Shown here: positions 53,637 to 62,040 of the stretch, one piece after another
Layout of the letters: each line of letters opens with the position of its first letter
Position numbering within the stretch: position 1 is the first letter of the stretch
Origin: an uncultured Myxococcales bacterium
Lineage (GTDB): Bacteria > Myxococcota_A > UBA9042
Direction of reading: 5' to 3'
Assembly: GCA_903842345.1 (NCBI GenBank)
Contig: CAIMLR010000026.1
Span: 1 to 64,000 of the forward strand
Length of the DNA stretch: 64,000 nt
The notes under the pieces: generated by a model
Told to the model about the DNA's origin: nothing
Database searches by the model: none
The model's input: the letters and a program-made list of their open reading frames with translations, nothing else
Position numbers and translations under genes: made by a program

Positions 53637-54386
53637 ATGATCGAGTTGCATCGCGTGAGCAAAAATTACGACCATCTTGAACAGCCGGTAACCGCACTCC
53701 GGGACATTGATTTGTCGGTCGGACGCGGAGAATTTGTAGCGATTATGGGGCCTTCTGGCAGCGGCAAATCAACGCTGCTGAATTTGCTCAGCGCGCTCGA
53801 CAAGCCCACCTCCGGGCGGATCGTGCTCGCTGGCGCGGATATCGGCGCGATGACCGACGACGCGGTGACGCTGTTCCGCCGCGAGAAGATCGGCCTCATC
53901 TTCCAGTTCTTCAATTTGCTGCCGACGATGACGGCAGTAGAAAACGTGCTGCTCCCCGTGCTTTTGGCGCGCCGTGCTCAGGATGCTGACCGGGAGAAGG
54001 CGGTGCGGTTGCTGGAGCAGGTCGGCCTTGGGCACCGGTTGACGCACAAGCCAAGCGCCATGAGCGGCGGTGAAATGCAGCGTGTGGCCGTGGCGCGGGC
54101 GTTCATGACTGCGCCGCCGATCCTTTTGGCCGACGAGCCGACAGGCAATCTCGATTCAAATTCCGGAACGGAAGTGCTGCGTTTGCTGCGCCGACAGGCG
54201 GAGGAACACGGCACGACGGTGGTCATGGTGACCCACGACGCCAACGCGGCGCGGGTCGGAAGCCGCCTGATCGTCATTCGCGACGGCCGCATCCAGTCGG
54301 ATGCAGCCGTCCCCCAGAGCGCCCCCAGCGCAGGTCCGGCGGCTCACGCGCCGGAGCAGGCAAGTCCAGCAGCCCCAACTGCTTGA
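53637..54386 (+). CDS. LolD/MacB-type ABC ATPase without adjacent permease
   Basis: A 249-aa ATP-binding subunit with Walker A GPSGSGKST (38-46), LIFQFFNLLPTMTAVENV (Q-loop region), the signature MSGGEMQRVAVARA and LADEPTGNLDS. These place it in the LolD/MacB/FtsE-like group whose partner is a four-helix FtsX-type permease. No such permease is encoded on either side; the next genes are unrelated. A disordered Ala/Pro tail (about 222-249) follows the domain. AGGAAG precedes the ATG. Function could be lipoprotein release, drug efflux or mechanotransmission. Confidence 0.85.
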   Translation: MIELHRVSKNYDHLEQPVTALRDIDLSVGRGEFVAIMGPSGSGKSTLLNLLSALDKPTSGRIVLAGADIGAMTDDAVTLFRREKIGLIFQFFNLLPTMTAVENVLLPVLLARRAQDADREKAVRLLEQVGLGHRLTHKPSAMSGGEMQRVAVARAFMTAPPILLADEPTGNLDSNSGTEVLRLLRRQAEEHGTTVVMVTHDANAARVGSRLIVIRDGRIQSDAAVPQSAPSAGPAAHAPEQASPAAPTA

Positions 54387-54929
54387 TTTTACTGACCACG
54401 AAGGACAAAAGATCGGGCACTCCGTGCACGACCGCAATTGTCATGCTTTCTTGTTTCATGGTTCCGTGATGGAGATCCGCGCGATTTCCCAATCCGAGAA
54501 GCATGGGTCGCCTTGGTATCCGCAGCACTTCTCCGCGTAATGGACGTTGTACTGCGTTGGTTATTGGGGTCAATGGTGTATGAAAGTGAAGACCAGCGTT
54601 GAAGACGCGAGAATACCACCGCTCGCAGCGGAACAGGCCAACGGCGGCCCCAAGCACGCCCTTGCACCTCGCGCTGCGACAGACTGCGCACGATCGATCT
54701 TCCGAATTTCAGCAATGAATTCAGTCGATCCGGGAGAGCGCCGAAAGCCAGTCGGGGAGTGTTTCGCGTCCAGACCCGCCGCCCCGCCGCGCCCGAAAGC
54801 GTGGCGGGATTGCGCGGTTTGAGCTCCGGGGCGCGCATTGATCGAAACATTCTGGAAATGGTGGAATTGAGCACGGCGCGTTCAGACGCCGCGTTCAGAC
54901 GAAAGACGGCTGGAACAGACGAGGACAAC
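54387..54929. other. Less G+C-rich gap upstream of the AT-hook gene
   Basis: This 543-bp region has about 50 percent G+C over 54361-54600, well below the surroundings. Short open frames exist on both strands (for example plus 54547-54822) but none has family features, a good start or codon use like the neighbours. I see no promoter I would trust. It may hold the AT-hook gene promoter, a decayed insertion, or an undetected small RNA. Confidence 0.45.
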
Positions 54930-56084
54930 ATGAAATTGGATTTGCAGTTGTATGGTATCAACGTTTCGGCGACGCAGTCGGGCGTGACGCTTGTGCTGAA
55001 CGGCACGGCGTTGCGGCTGAGCAGCGCCGAGTTTGGCGCGTTGGCCCACGCCCTCGCGTCGGTCCAGGAAATCCTGGTTCGCTCGACCTACTCCGGCCAC
55101 GTGCCGGAAGCCCGGGAGCACGCGGTCGAGAGCGCGATTGCGCCCGTCGAGGCAAGCGTCAAGCTCCGCGGGCGCCCGCCGAAAGGCAGCGCGGTTGCGG
55201 CGTTCACCCCGCCGGCGGTCGCGGTCGCGACGACGACCGCCATCTCCCCGATCACGGGCAAGAAACGCGGGCGTCCGCCCAAGAACCCGCAGGTCAGCGC
55301 GCCGATCGCTGCAGCCATTCCGGTTGCGGCTGCGGTGCCTGCCCCGACGGGGACGGCGGCGCCGAAGAAGCGCGGTCGTCCGCCCAAGAACGCTGGCGCG
55401 GCGCCTGTCGTGACCGCGGCGATCGCGGAAGCCGCAGTGCCTCGCAAGCGCGGTCGTCCGCCCAAGAACGCTGCGGCGGCGATTGCCGCAAAGCAGACTG
55501 CGCCGGAAGCGCCGCGCAAGCGGGGCCGTCCGCCCAAGAACGCGGCCACCGTGACTGCGGCAACGCAGGCCGCACCGGAAGCGCCGCGCAAGCGCGGTCG
55601 TCCGCCCAAGAACCCGCAGGTCGCCGCGGCTGTCATCGCCGCCAACGTCGCGCCGAAGCGCCGGGGTCGTCCGCCCAAGAATCCGGGCACCGCGGTTGCC
55701 GCCAAGGCCAAGCCTTTGGTTGCCGCGCCTTCCGAGGGCGCCAAGCGCGGTCCAGGGCGGCCGCGGACCGATGGGACGGCAGTCGGGGCGCCGCGGCTCG
55801 TGGACATCGTCGACGCGTGGATGGCTGAGCACCCGGGACCCAAGTCAATGGTGGAACTGGCCAACGCGGCCGAGGCGAACCAGTGGGTTGAAGCGGCGCA
55901 CGCCGCCGAGTATCTGGACCGCCACGTACCGCGCGCCCCGCACCTCTTTGTGCGGATGCCGGACGGCCGTTTCCGCCGCCGCGCCGACAAGACGCCCGTG
56001 GAAGCGCCCAAGGCAGCCAAGGTGCTGCGTCGCCGCGGTCACGATGAGATTGCGATCGTTCGCGTGGAAGCGCCGGGGACCTGA
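54930..56084 (+). CDS. AT-hook repeat DNA-binding protein (384 aa)
   Basis: The start at 54930 has GAGG five bases upstream. An N-terminal domain (1-65, MKLDLQLYGINVSATQSGVT) is followed by eight AT-hook motifs. Seven are RGRPPK, at residues 80-85, 113-118, 148-153, 174-179, 198-203, 222-227 and 245-250, and one is a GPGRPR variant at 274-279. Ala/Pro-rich linkers make most periods 23-35 residues. The C-terminal domain (about 286-384) looks helical with a possible winged-helix-like part (VDIVDAWMAEHPGPKSMVEL). AT-hooks bind the minor groove of AT-rich DNA, so in this high-GC genome it should favour AT-rich patches. A chromatin or architectural role is inferred, by analogy with myxobacterial CarD. 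Confidence 0.85.
   Translation: MKLDLQLYGINVSATQSGVTLVLNGTALRLSSAEFGALAHALASVQEILVRSTYSGHVPEAREHAVESAIAPVEASVKLRGRPPKGSAVAAFTPPAVAVATTTAISPITGKKRGRPPKNPQVSAPIAAAIPVAAAVPAPTGTAAPKKRGRPPKNAGAAPVVTAAIAEAAVPRKRGRPPKNAAAAIAAKQTAPEAPRKRGRPPKNAATVTAATQAAPEAPRKRGRPPKNPQVAAAVIAANVAPKRRGRPPKNPGTAVAAKAKPLVAAPSEGAKRGPGRPRTDGTAVGAPRLVDIVDAWMAEHPGPKSMVELANAAEANQWVEAAHAAEYLDRHVPRAPHLFVRMPDGRFRRRADKTPVEAPKAAKVLRRRGHDEIAIVRVEAPGT
55167..55766 (+). repeat. Tandem AT-hook coding repeats
   Basis: Eight AT-hook-coding units with recurring AAGCGCGGTCGTCCGCCCAA-like cores; most spacings are 69-105 bp. The near-identical cores indicate repeated unit duplication within the gene, making copy number a possible source of strain variation. 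Confidence 0.75.
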
Positions 56085-56174
56085 GTGCCGATGGGGCAGA
56101 AGTCGCGCGCCCGGGTCTGTCGCAAGGCAACCCGGGCGCGCTGCGTTTTGGCAGGCCCGGTGCGGCTTGCGACG

Positions 56175-56831
56175 CTACGCGAAAGGCCGGCGGCCGAGGC
56201 GGGCGAACAAGGCGGCCTCGCGCAGGCGGAAAACCATCTGCAGCAGCCGGTCCTCGTCGGCGGACTTCAGCTCGACGAACTCAAGCGCCAGTTCGCGGCC
56301 GGATTCGGGCAGCAGCTCGCGCACGACCCGCGCCAGCGCGGTGATCGTCGCGGCGCGCCCCTCGGCGTGCTGATCCATGCGGAGCGTGACCTCCAGCAAG
56401 TCGCCTTCCGTCGCGACAAGGTCCGTCGCCGCACGCATCCCGGAGGCTGACAACTCCACGGACATGACCTTGAAGGCCCCGCGGGGCTGGCTCTTGGGTG
56501 TCAGCCGCACTTGCAGGTCGGCCGTCGCGCGCACGAACTCGCGGCGCTCCCCGTCGCGCGGATCCTGCAGCGACACGAGGTAGTAGCTCGTCGGAAGGAC
56601 TTCCTCAACGCGCATCGGCCAGCGAAAGAGTCGGCTCTGATGCACAAACAGCACGTCGGCTTCGCCCTGCGGCTCAACGCCCCAGCGGCGCTCATCGGCC
56701 TTGCGCGGCACAATCAGCGTCGAGGGCGTCACGCGGCCCGCCCGCGCCACGTGCGTCACCGGATGGTCGCCAACGACCACCAGCACGGTGATCTGGCTCC
56801 CCTCAGTGGGGCGAACGGGAATGGTGCTCAA
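56175..56831 (-). CDS. PilZ-domain protein (218 aa)
   Basis: Translation is called from TTG at 56831 because GGAGG lies six bases upstream; an upstream in-frame TTG (56852) is less likely. Residues about 1-75 form a beta-rich domain resembling YcgR-N-like regions (ITVLVVVGDHPVTHVARAG). The PilZ domain (about 88-200) begins RREFVRAT, matching the RxxxR c-di-GMP motif, and has VELSASGMRAATD, in which the usual D/N-x-S-x-x-G has Glu at the first position. Binding of c-di-GMP is plausible but should be tested because of this change. Its neighbour upstream on the same strand is the FHA protein, 25 bp away. Confidence 0.8.
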   Translation of the reverse strand: MSTIPVRPTEGSQITVLVVVGDHPVTHVARAGRVTPSTLIVPRKADERRWGVEPQGEADVLFVHQSRLFRWPMRVEEVLPTSYYLVSLQDPRDGERREFVRATADLQVRLTPKSQPRGAFKVMSVELSASGMRAATDLVATEGDLLEVTLRMDQHAEGRAATITALARVVRELLPESGRELALEFVELKSADEDRLLQMVFRLREAALFARLGRRPFA

Positions 56832-56856
56832 GGACGGCCTCCGGGCGTGCAATCAG

Positions 56857-58773
56857 TCATTCGCGTGTGACGGACTTGCGGAGCGCCAGCACAAGGTTCT
56901 TCAGGTCCGTCGTGCGCGTCGTGCACGCCTCCAGACCTTCGCGCAACGTCGAGTAGGCCTCCGCCCGCTCGTTGTCGTCCTCGCTCGTCAACTGCTCGGC
57001 GGCATCGGTCACAGTCAGGAAGTCGTTGCGGAAGCTCGAGACCACCTCATTGAGCTCCTCAACCAGCCGCTCCAGTTCCGGCGAGGGCGCAGCCCCCTGC
57101 TGGGCCTGCAGCGCGGCGATCTCCGCCTGCAGCGCCACGATCTGCGCCTGGAGCACCGCCGTCTGCGCCGCGTCCGCCTTGCCAGAATCCGCGCCGTTGC
57201 GCGCTTCTTCGGCGTCCCGCAGCAGCTTCTGGATCCGCTTCATGTTGGCGCTCGCGGACGCCTCCAGCTCGCGGTTCGTCGCCGTCAGCCGCTCCACCTG
57301 AGCGCGCAGCTTGTCGGCATCGACCGGTTCCGCCGCTGGCGCCGCTTGGGCCGCCTCTGCCACTTCCGCCCGTTTCTGCGCCGCAGCCAACTGCGTGCGG
57401 ACGTCGTCAGCTTCCTGACGCGCCTTCAGCAGCTGCTCGGAAGTCTCCGCCGCGCGGGCCTTCTCCGCTTTCAGCTGCGCGTGGGCAACCGCCAGGGCCT
57501 CGCTGTCCTCTGCCGGCGCGATGGCTTCCGGCGCCGGCACGAACTCGGCCGCGCGCGCTTCCGCCGCCGCCCGCGCCGCTTCCGCAGCCTCCGCACGACC
57601 GCGCAACAGCCCGGCAAGCTCTTCCGCGTTGCGACGTCCCGCCCGCGCCTCTTCAAACTTCTCGCGCGCTTCGTCTGCCTTCTCTTGCGCCTGCGCCGCT
57701 GCGGCCTGCGCTTCCCCAATGTGCGCGCGCAAGGACGCGGCTTCCTGACGCACGGCGTCCAACTCGGCCAGATCGGCAGCAAGGGCACCGTTTTCAGCCG
57801 GCCCCTGCGCGGACTGGAGCCGCTCCACATCCGCGCGCAGCACGGCGAGGTCCGCTTCCGCGTCGTTCAGCCTGGCCTGCAAGTCGTCCCGTTCAGCTTC
57901 CACGCGCTGCGCTTCCGCCTGCCACTGGCTGGCCACTTCGATCTGCTCATTGAGCTGCGCATCCAGCCGGGCAATCTCGTCATGCAGCGGCGCGGCATCT
58001 TCCGCCGACGGCACCATCTCGGTCGGCGTACCGATGTCGGAAAGCCGGCGGGACACGGAATCCAGCTCAATCTGCAGCTGCTGGATGCGCGTATCGCGAT
58101 CAGCGACCGACTTGTTCAAGCCCTCAATCATCCGCGTCTGTTCCGCGACAGCACCGCGCAGGTCCGCCAGAAGGCCAGCATCCGCGGTGTTCTCACTCCC
58201 GGGCTGCGACGAGCGCGCGGGTGGAGGCGGCGGAGGAGGAGGAGGCGGCGGTGGAGGAAGCGGCGCGGAAGCGCGGTTTTCCGGCGGCGGCGGCGGCGGC
58301 GGCGGCGGGGGCGGCGGCGGGGGCGGCGGTGGCGGCGGAGGGGGCGGAGGCGCGCCCTGCGAGTACTCCCAATCGGCGGAGGCAAAGCGCGTCGCTTCGT
58401 CGGTGCCGGATTCCTGATAGCCGTAGTCGCCACCGGCGTAGCCGCCAGCGCTGCCACGCGCGAGGTCCTCGGCGTCGTACTGGAACGCCATCTCAAAGTT
58501 GCCGCACATCAGAACTTCGCCGCTCTGAACCTGGACCGGCACCTGCGCTTCAAGCCGCTGATTCTGGTAGAAAGTGCCGTTGGACGAGCCGTTGTCCTGC
58601 AGCCAGTACGATTCTCCGTCAAAGAAGATCCGCGCGTGCTGCCGCGAAACGCTCGGATTGGCCGTGCGGATCGAGCATGTCCGGTGCCGACCGACCATCA
58701 GGTCCGGGTTCTCCGGTCCGATCACGATTTCCAGTTCTTCGCCTGCGTCGCCCAGATACCGGATAACCGCCAC
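56857..58773 (-). CDS. FHA domain, polyproline and coiled-coil protein (638 aa)
   Basis: The GTG at 58773 is chosen because GGAGGAAGCT ends just before it; a TTG four codons earlier is possible. Residues 1-95 form a phosphothreonine-binding FHA domain with GRH (28-30), SRQHARI (43-49) and NGSSNGTF (61-68). After a Gly/Tyr-rich stretch come 23 consecutive prolines (142-164), an eight-residue spacer and 13 more prolines (173-185). The remaining 450 residues are a long coiled coil rich in Ala, Glu and Gln. Such a layout suits a phospho-dependent scaffold holding large assemblies at a distance. Translation of the runs should depend on EF-P. Confidence 0.85.
   Translation of the reverse strand: MAVIRYLGDAGEELEIVIGPENPDLMVGRHRTCSIRTANPSVSRQHARIFFDGESYWLQDNGSSNGTFYQNQRLEAQVPVQVQSGEVLMCGNFEMAFQYDAEDLARGSAGGYAGGDYGYQESGTDEATRFASADWEYSQGAPPPPPPPPPPPPPPPPPPPPPPPENRASAPLPPPPPPPPPPPPPARSSQPGSENTADAGLLADLRGAVAEQTRMIEGLNKSVADRDTRIQQLQIELDSVSRRLSDIGTPTEMVPSAEDAAPLHDEIARLDAQLNEQIEVASQWQAEAQRVEAERDDLQARLNDAEADLAVLRADVERLQSAQGPAENGALAADLAELDAVRQEAASLRAHIGEAQAAAAQAQEKADEAREKFEEARAGRRNAEELAGLLRGRAEAAEAARAAAEARAAEFVPAPEAIAPAEDSEALAVAHAQLKAEKARAAETSEQLLKARQEADDVRTQLAAAQKRAEVAEAAQAAPAAEPVDADKLRAQVERLTATNRELEASASANMKRIQKLLRDAEEARNGADSGKADAAQTAVLQAQIVALQAEIAALQAQQGAAPSPELERLVEELNEVVSSFRNDFLTVTDAAEQLTSEDDNERAEAYSTLREGLEACTTRTTDLKNLVLALRKSVTRE
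58219..58350 (-). repeat. Polyproline codon tract
   Basis: Two runs of proline codons, 23 (58282-58350) and 13 (58219-58257), mostly CCG with some CCC, CCT and CCA. The mixed third bases are not a simple mononucleotide run but form a (GGC/GCC)n-like tract prone to length change. Confidence 0.9.
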
Positions 58774-59049
58774 AGCTTCCTCCAAGAAATCAGAGTCTTG
58801 ACAGCCTCGCTTGGACGCTCGCCGAGGTGCGCGCGTGGGTCAGCCAAGGTCGGCGGAGAAGGTACCAGAGGACGGCGGGCGCGACAACCGCACGGCAATC
58901 GCGCACGGGCGCGTTTGGATGCCTTGACAGCGCGCTTTGGCGCCTTACCTTGGATTTAGTTCGGCCGATAGTAAACGGCTGTAAATACAGCGTCTTGGAG
59001 CGAAAACAGCGGTTTTCGACCAGCGCAGCTAACCCGATGGAGCAAGACA
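58774..59049 (+). promoter_or_regulatory. dnaK regulatory region with promoter and two dyads
   Basis: TTGACA (58924-58929), a 16-bp spacer and TACCTT (58946-58951) form a candidate promoter. Downstream, GCTGTA-AA-TACAGC (58978-58991) is a perfect 6-bp dyad and CGAAAAC-AGCG-GTTTTCG (59001-59018) is a perfect 7-bp hairpin. A CIRCE element is not present. A purine-rich GGAGCAAGACA precedes the ATG. The first dyad could be an operator; the hairpin lies in the predicted leader RNA. Confidence 0.55.
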
Positions 59050-60936
59050 ATGGGCAAGATTATCGGCATCGACCTCGGCACGACGAACTCAGTCGTCGCG
59101 ATCATGGAAGGCGGTCAGCCGGTCGTCATCGCCAACCAGGAAGGCGGTCGCACGACTCCGTCCGTGGTGGCATGGAACGACAAGAATGAGACGCTGGTGG
59201 GCCAGATTGCGCTGCGTCAGGCTGTGGTCAACGCGCGCAACACGGTCTACTCGGCCAAGCGCCTGATCGGTCGCAAGTTCAGCGAAGTGGGCGAGGAGAT
59301 CAAACGCCTCCCGTACGGCGTGGAGCCGGCGGACAACGGCGACGCGCACATTGTGGTCAACGGCCGCAAGATGTCGCCGCCGGAAGTGTCGGCGAAGGTG
59401 CTGGCGAAACTGAAAGCCGCGGCAGAAGCCTACCTCGGCGAGTCGGTGACGCAGGCCGTGATCACGGTCCCGGCGTACTTCAACGACAGCCAGCGCAATG
59501 CGACGAAGGACGCGGGCAAGATCGCCGGTCTGGAAGTGCTGCGCATCGTCAACGAGCCGACGGCGGCGGCGCTGGCGTATGGCACGGACAAGAAGGGCGA
59601 TGAGCTCGTCGTCGTCTTCGACTTGGGCGGCGGCACGTTTGACGTGTCGATTCTCGAGATCAGCGATCACGTCGTGGAAGTGAAGGCGACCAACGGCGAC
59701 ACGCATCTGGGCGGTGACGACATCGACAACGCGATCATCGACTTCCTGGTCGCTGAGTTCAAGCGCGATCAGGGCCTCGACCTCGGCAATGACGTCATGG
59801 CCAAGCAGCGCCTGAAGGAAGCGGCGGAGAAGGCCAAGATCGAGCTGTCGCAGGCGATGGAGACGGAGATCAACCTCCCGTTCATCACGATGGACGCGAC
59901 GGGACCGAAGCACCTGCAGGTGAAGCTGACGCGCGCCAAGATGGAAGCGATCTGCGAGCCGCTGTTCTCGCGCGTGCTCGAGCCGTGCAAGAAGGCGCTC
60001 AAGGATGCCGGCAAGCAGCCGAAGGACATCGACGAGGTCATCCTGGTCGGCGGTTCGACGCGCGTGCCCAAGATTCAGGAGATGGTGAAGGCGTTCTTTG
60101 GCAAGGAGCCGAATCGTTCCGTGAATCCGGATGAAGTCGTGGCGCTGGGCGCGGCGGTGCAGGCGGGCGTGCTCGCGGGCGACGTCAAGGACATGCTGCT
60201 GCTGGATGTGACGCCACTGTCCTTGGGCGTGGAAACGCTGGGCGGCATCATGACGGCGCTGATCAAGCGCAACACCACGATTCCGCACCGCAAGACCGAG
60301 GTCTTCTCGACCGCGGATGACATGCAGACGGCCGTGACGGTCAAGGTGTACCAGGGCGAGCGCGAGATGGCGCGGGACAACAAGCTGTTGGGCCAGTTCA
60401 ATCTGGAAGGCATTCCGCCGTCCCCGCGCGGCGTGCCGCAGATTGAAGTGACGTTGGACATCGATGCCAACGGCATCCTGAACGTCCACGCCAAGGACAA
60501 GGCGACCGGCAAGGAGAACAAGATCACCGTGCAGGGCGGCTCCGGCCTCTCCAAGGACGACGTCGACAAGCTGGTGAAGGAAGCCGCCGCGCACGCTGAA
60601 GAAGACAAGAAGTCGCGCGAGAAGGTCGAAACCAAGAACCAGGCCGAGGCGACGATCTACCAGGTGGAGAAGACGCTGAAGGACAACGGCGAGAAGCTCG
60701 CGGCGGCCGACAAGGCCAACGTCGAGGCCGCGCTGCTGAAGGCGAAGGAAGCGCTGAAGTCCGAGGACGTCGACCAGATCAAGGCGACGCAGGAGGAACT
60801 GAAGCAGGCGACGTTCAAGCTGTCTGAGGCCATGTACGCCAATGCGACGCCGCCGACTGAGGGCGGTGAAGCGCCGGCGACGGATACCGCGGCCAAGAAG
60901 GACGGCAGCGACGTCGTGGACGCCGAGTTCGAATAA
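59050..60936 (+). CDS. dnaK: Hsp70 chaperone DnaK
   Basis: ATP-dependent chaperone. The 628-aa protein starts with [20 protein letters not shown], and contains [44 protein letters not shown] and [11 protein letters not shown] of the nucleotide-binding domain. It is followed by [14 protein letters not shown] at the linker and a substrate-binding domain with [13 protein letters not shown]. The C-terminal tail ends in [10 protein letters not shown], the acidic tail used in client binding. Length is normal. dnaJ follows after a hairpin; grpE and hrcA are not in the window. Confidence 0.95.
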   Translation: MGKIIGIDLGTTNSVVAIMEGGQPVVIANQEGGRTTPSVVAWNDKNETLVGQIALRQAVVNARNTVYSAKRLIGRKFSEVGEEIKRLPYGVEPADNGDAHIVVNGRKMSPPEVSAKVLAKLKAAAEAYLGESVTQAVITVPAYFNDSQRNATKDAGKIAGLEVLRIVNEPTAAALAYGTDKKGDELVVVFDLGGGTFDVSILEISDHVVEVKATNGDTHLGGDDIDNAIIDFLVAEFKRDQGLDLGNDVMAKQRLKEAAEKAKIELSQAMETEINLPFITMDATGPKHLQVKLTRAKMEAICEPLFSRVLEPCKKALKDAGKQPKDIDEVILVGGSTRVPKIQEMVKAFFGKEPNRSVNPDEVVALGAAVQAGVLAGDVKDMLLLDVTPLSLGVETLGGIMTALIKRNTTIPHRKTEVFSTADDMQTAVTVKVYQGEREMARDNKLLGQFNLEGIPPSPRGVPQIEVTLDIDANGILNVHAKDKATGKENKITVQGGSGLSKDDVDKLVKEAAAHAEEDKKSREKVETKNQAEATIYQVEKTLKDNGEKLAAADKANVEAALLKAKEALKSEDVDQIKATQEELKQATFKLSEAMYANATPPTEGGEAPATDTAAKKDGSDVVDAEFE

Positions 60937-60954
60937 GCGAGAGACGCGGACGAC

Positions 60955-60980
60955 GCCCCGGCTCATCTCTGGGCCGGGGC
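60955..60980 (+). terminator. Hairpin between dnaK and dnaJ
   Basis: GCCCCGGC (60955-60962) and GCCGGGGC (60973-60980) form a perfect 8-bp stem with a 10-base loop 19 bp after the dnaK stop. No T tract follows, so it may attenuate read-through or protect the dnaK message. Confidence 0.6.
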
Positions 60981-61027
60981 GGACCGTGTGTCGACAATCA
61001 GCAGGCCCAAGCCAAATCAGGTGATGC

Positions 61028-61969
61028 GTGGCGACCAAGACCGACTACTACGCCCTGCTGGGAATTCCGCGGGAAGCGACGCCGGACGAGATCAAGAAGG
61101 CGTATCGCAAGTTGGCGATGCAATATCACCCCGACCGCAATCAGGGCGACAAGGCCGCCGAAGAAAAGTTCAAGGAGATGTCGGAGGCCTACGCCGTCCT
61201 CTCCGACCCGGACAAGCGCAAGAAATACGACGCCTACGGGTCAGCGGACGCGTTCTCCCAGAACGTCTCGACGGACGATATCTTCAAGGACTTCAATCTT
61301 GACGACATCCTGTCGCAGTTCGGGATGCGCAGCTCCGGATGGGGCAATTTCAAGACGCGGCGCACGGCGGCGACGCCCAATCACGGTGGCGGGTCAGTCT
61401 TTGACGACCTGTTCAGCGGCGGGGCGACGGCCACGCGTGAGCGCGCGCCCAAGAAGGGCCAGGACGCCGAACTGCCGCTGACGATCCCGTTTCACGATGC
61501 CATGTTTGGCGGCGAAAGGCCCATCGCGCTGCACATTGACGGCGAAGAGCGGCGGCTGACGGTGCGCGTACCGGCGGGGATTGCGACCGGCAAGAAGCTG
61601 CGCGTCAAAGGTGAAGGCCACAAGGCACCGGGCGGTCGCGGCGATTTGCACCTGCTGGTGACGGTCGAGGAAGATCCGCGGTTTGAGCGCAAGGGCGACG
61701 ATTTGCACACGACCGCGCACATTACGCCGTCGACGCTGCTGCTTGGCGGTTCCGCGGACGTGGAAACGCTGCACGGCCGCAAGCGCATCAAGGTCTCCGG
61801 CGGCGCTCCGTCCGGCACACAGGTGCGTGTGCGCGGGCAAGGTGCGCCGGTGCTGGGCAAGGCGGACGCGCGCGGCGATCTCTACGTGCGCCTGGAAGTA
61901 CAGGTGGAGATGCCGCTGACGGACGAACAGCGCGCTGCGGTGGAACATTTGCGGGAAGTTGGCCTGTAG
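61028..61969 (+). CDS. DnaJ-family cochaperone without zinc finger (CbpA-like)
   Basis: A 313-aa J protein starting at GTG. The J domain (about 5-70) has [21 protein letters not shown] and the HPD motif (34-36) that stimulates DnaK ATPase. A Gly/Phe-containing linker follows, then two beta-rich client-binding domains (about 145-305). The four CxxCxGxG repeats of class I DnaJ are absent, so this is a class II (CbpA/DjlA-like) partner. It follows dnaK by 91 bp, past a hairpin, and was probably cotranscribed with it in part. Confidence 0.9.
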   Translation: MATKTDYYALLGIPREATPDEIKKAYRKLAMQYHPDRNQGDKAAEEKFKEMSEAYAVLSDPDKRKKYDAYGSADAFSQNVSTDDIFKDFNLDDILSQFGMRSSGWGNFKTRRTAATPNHGGGSVFDDLFSGGATATRERAPKKGQDAELPLTIPFHDAMFGGERPIALHIDGEERRLTVRVPAGIATGKKLRVKGEGHKAPGGRGDLHLLVTVEEDPRFERKGDDLHTTAHITPSTLLLGGSADVETLHGRKRIKVSGGAPSGTQVRVRGQGAPVLGKADARGDLYVRLEVQVEMPLTDEQRAAVEHLREVGL

Positions 61970-62007
61970 CAGCCCTTGACATTCGGACGGCTCCAGACGC
62001 ACAACCA

Positions 62008-62029
62008 CGGCGCGCATTTCTACGCGCCG
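62008..62029 (+). promoter_or_regulatory. Hairpin in the leader of the 62041 gene
   Basis: CGGCGCG (62008-62014) and CGCGCCG (62023-62029) form a perfect 7-bp stem with an 8-base loop; GGCTCC (61989-61994) and GGAGCC (62029-62034) can pair around it. TTGACA lies at 61976-61981 but has no clear -10. It may serve as the dnaJ terminator or as a leader structure. Confidence 0.45.
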
Positions 62030-62040
62030 GAGCCACCGTC

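Noticed and set aside
54547-54822. Small plus-strand gene in the low-GC gap
   Set aside because: No family features, no ribosome binding site, and composition unlike neighbouring coding DNA.
55167-55766. CRISPR-like array
   Set aside because: The repeated units are in-frame AT-hook codons with variable spacing and no constant repeat-spacer pattern.
57950-58417. Gly-rich protein on the plus strand
   Set aside because: It is the complement of the polyproline tract of the FHA gene; the FHA motifs decide the strand.
58774-59049. CIRCE heat-shock operator
   Set aside because: No TTAGCACTC-N9-GAGTGCTAA-like sequence is present; the dyads found are different.
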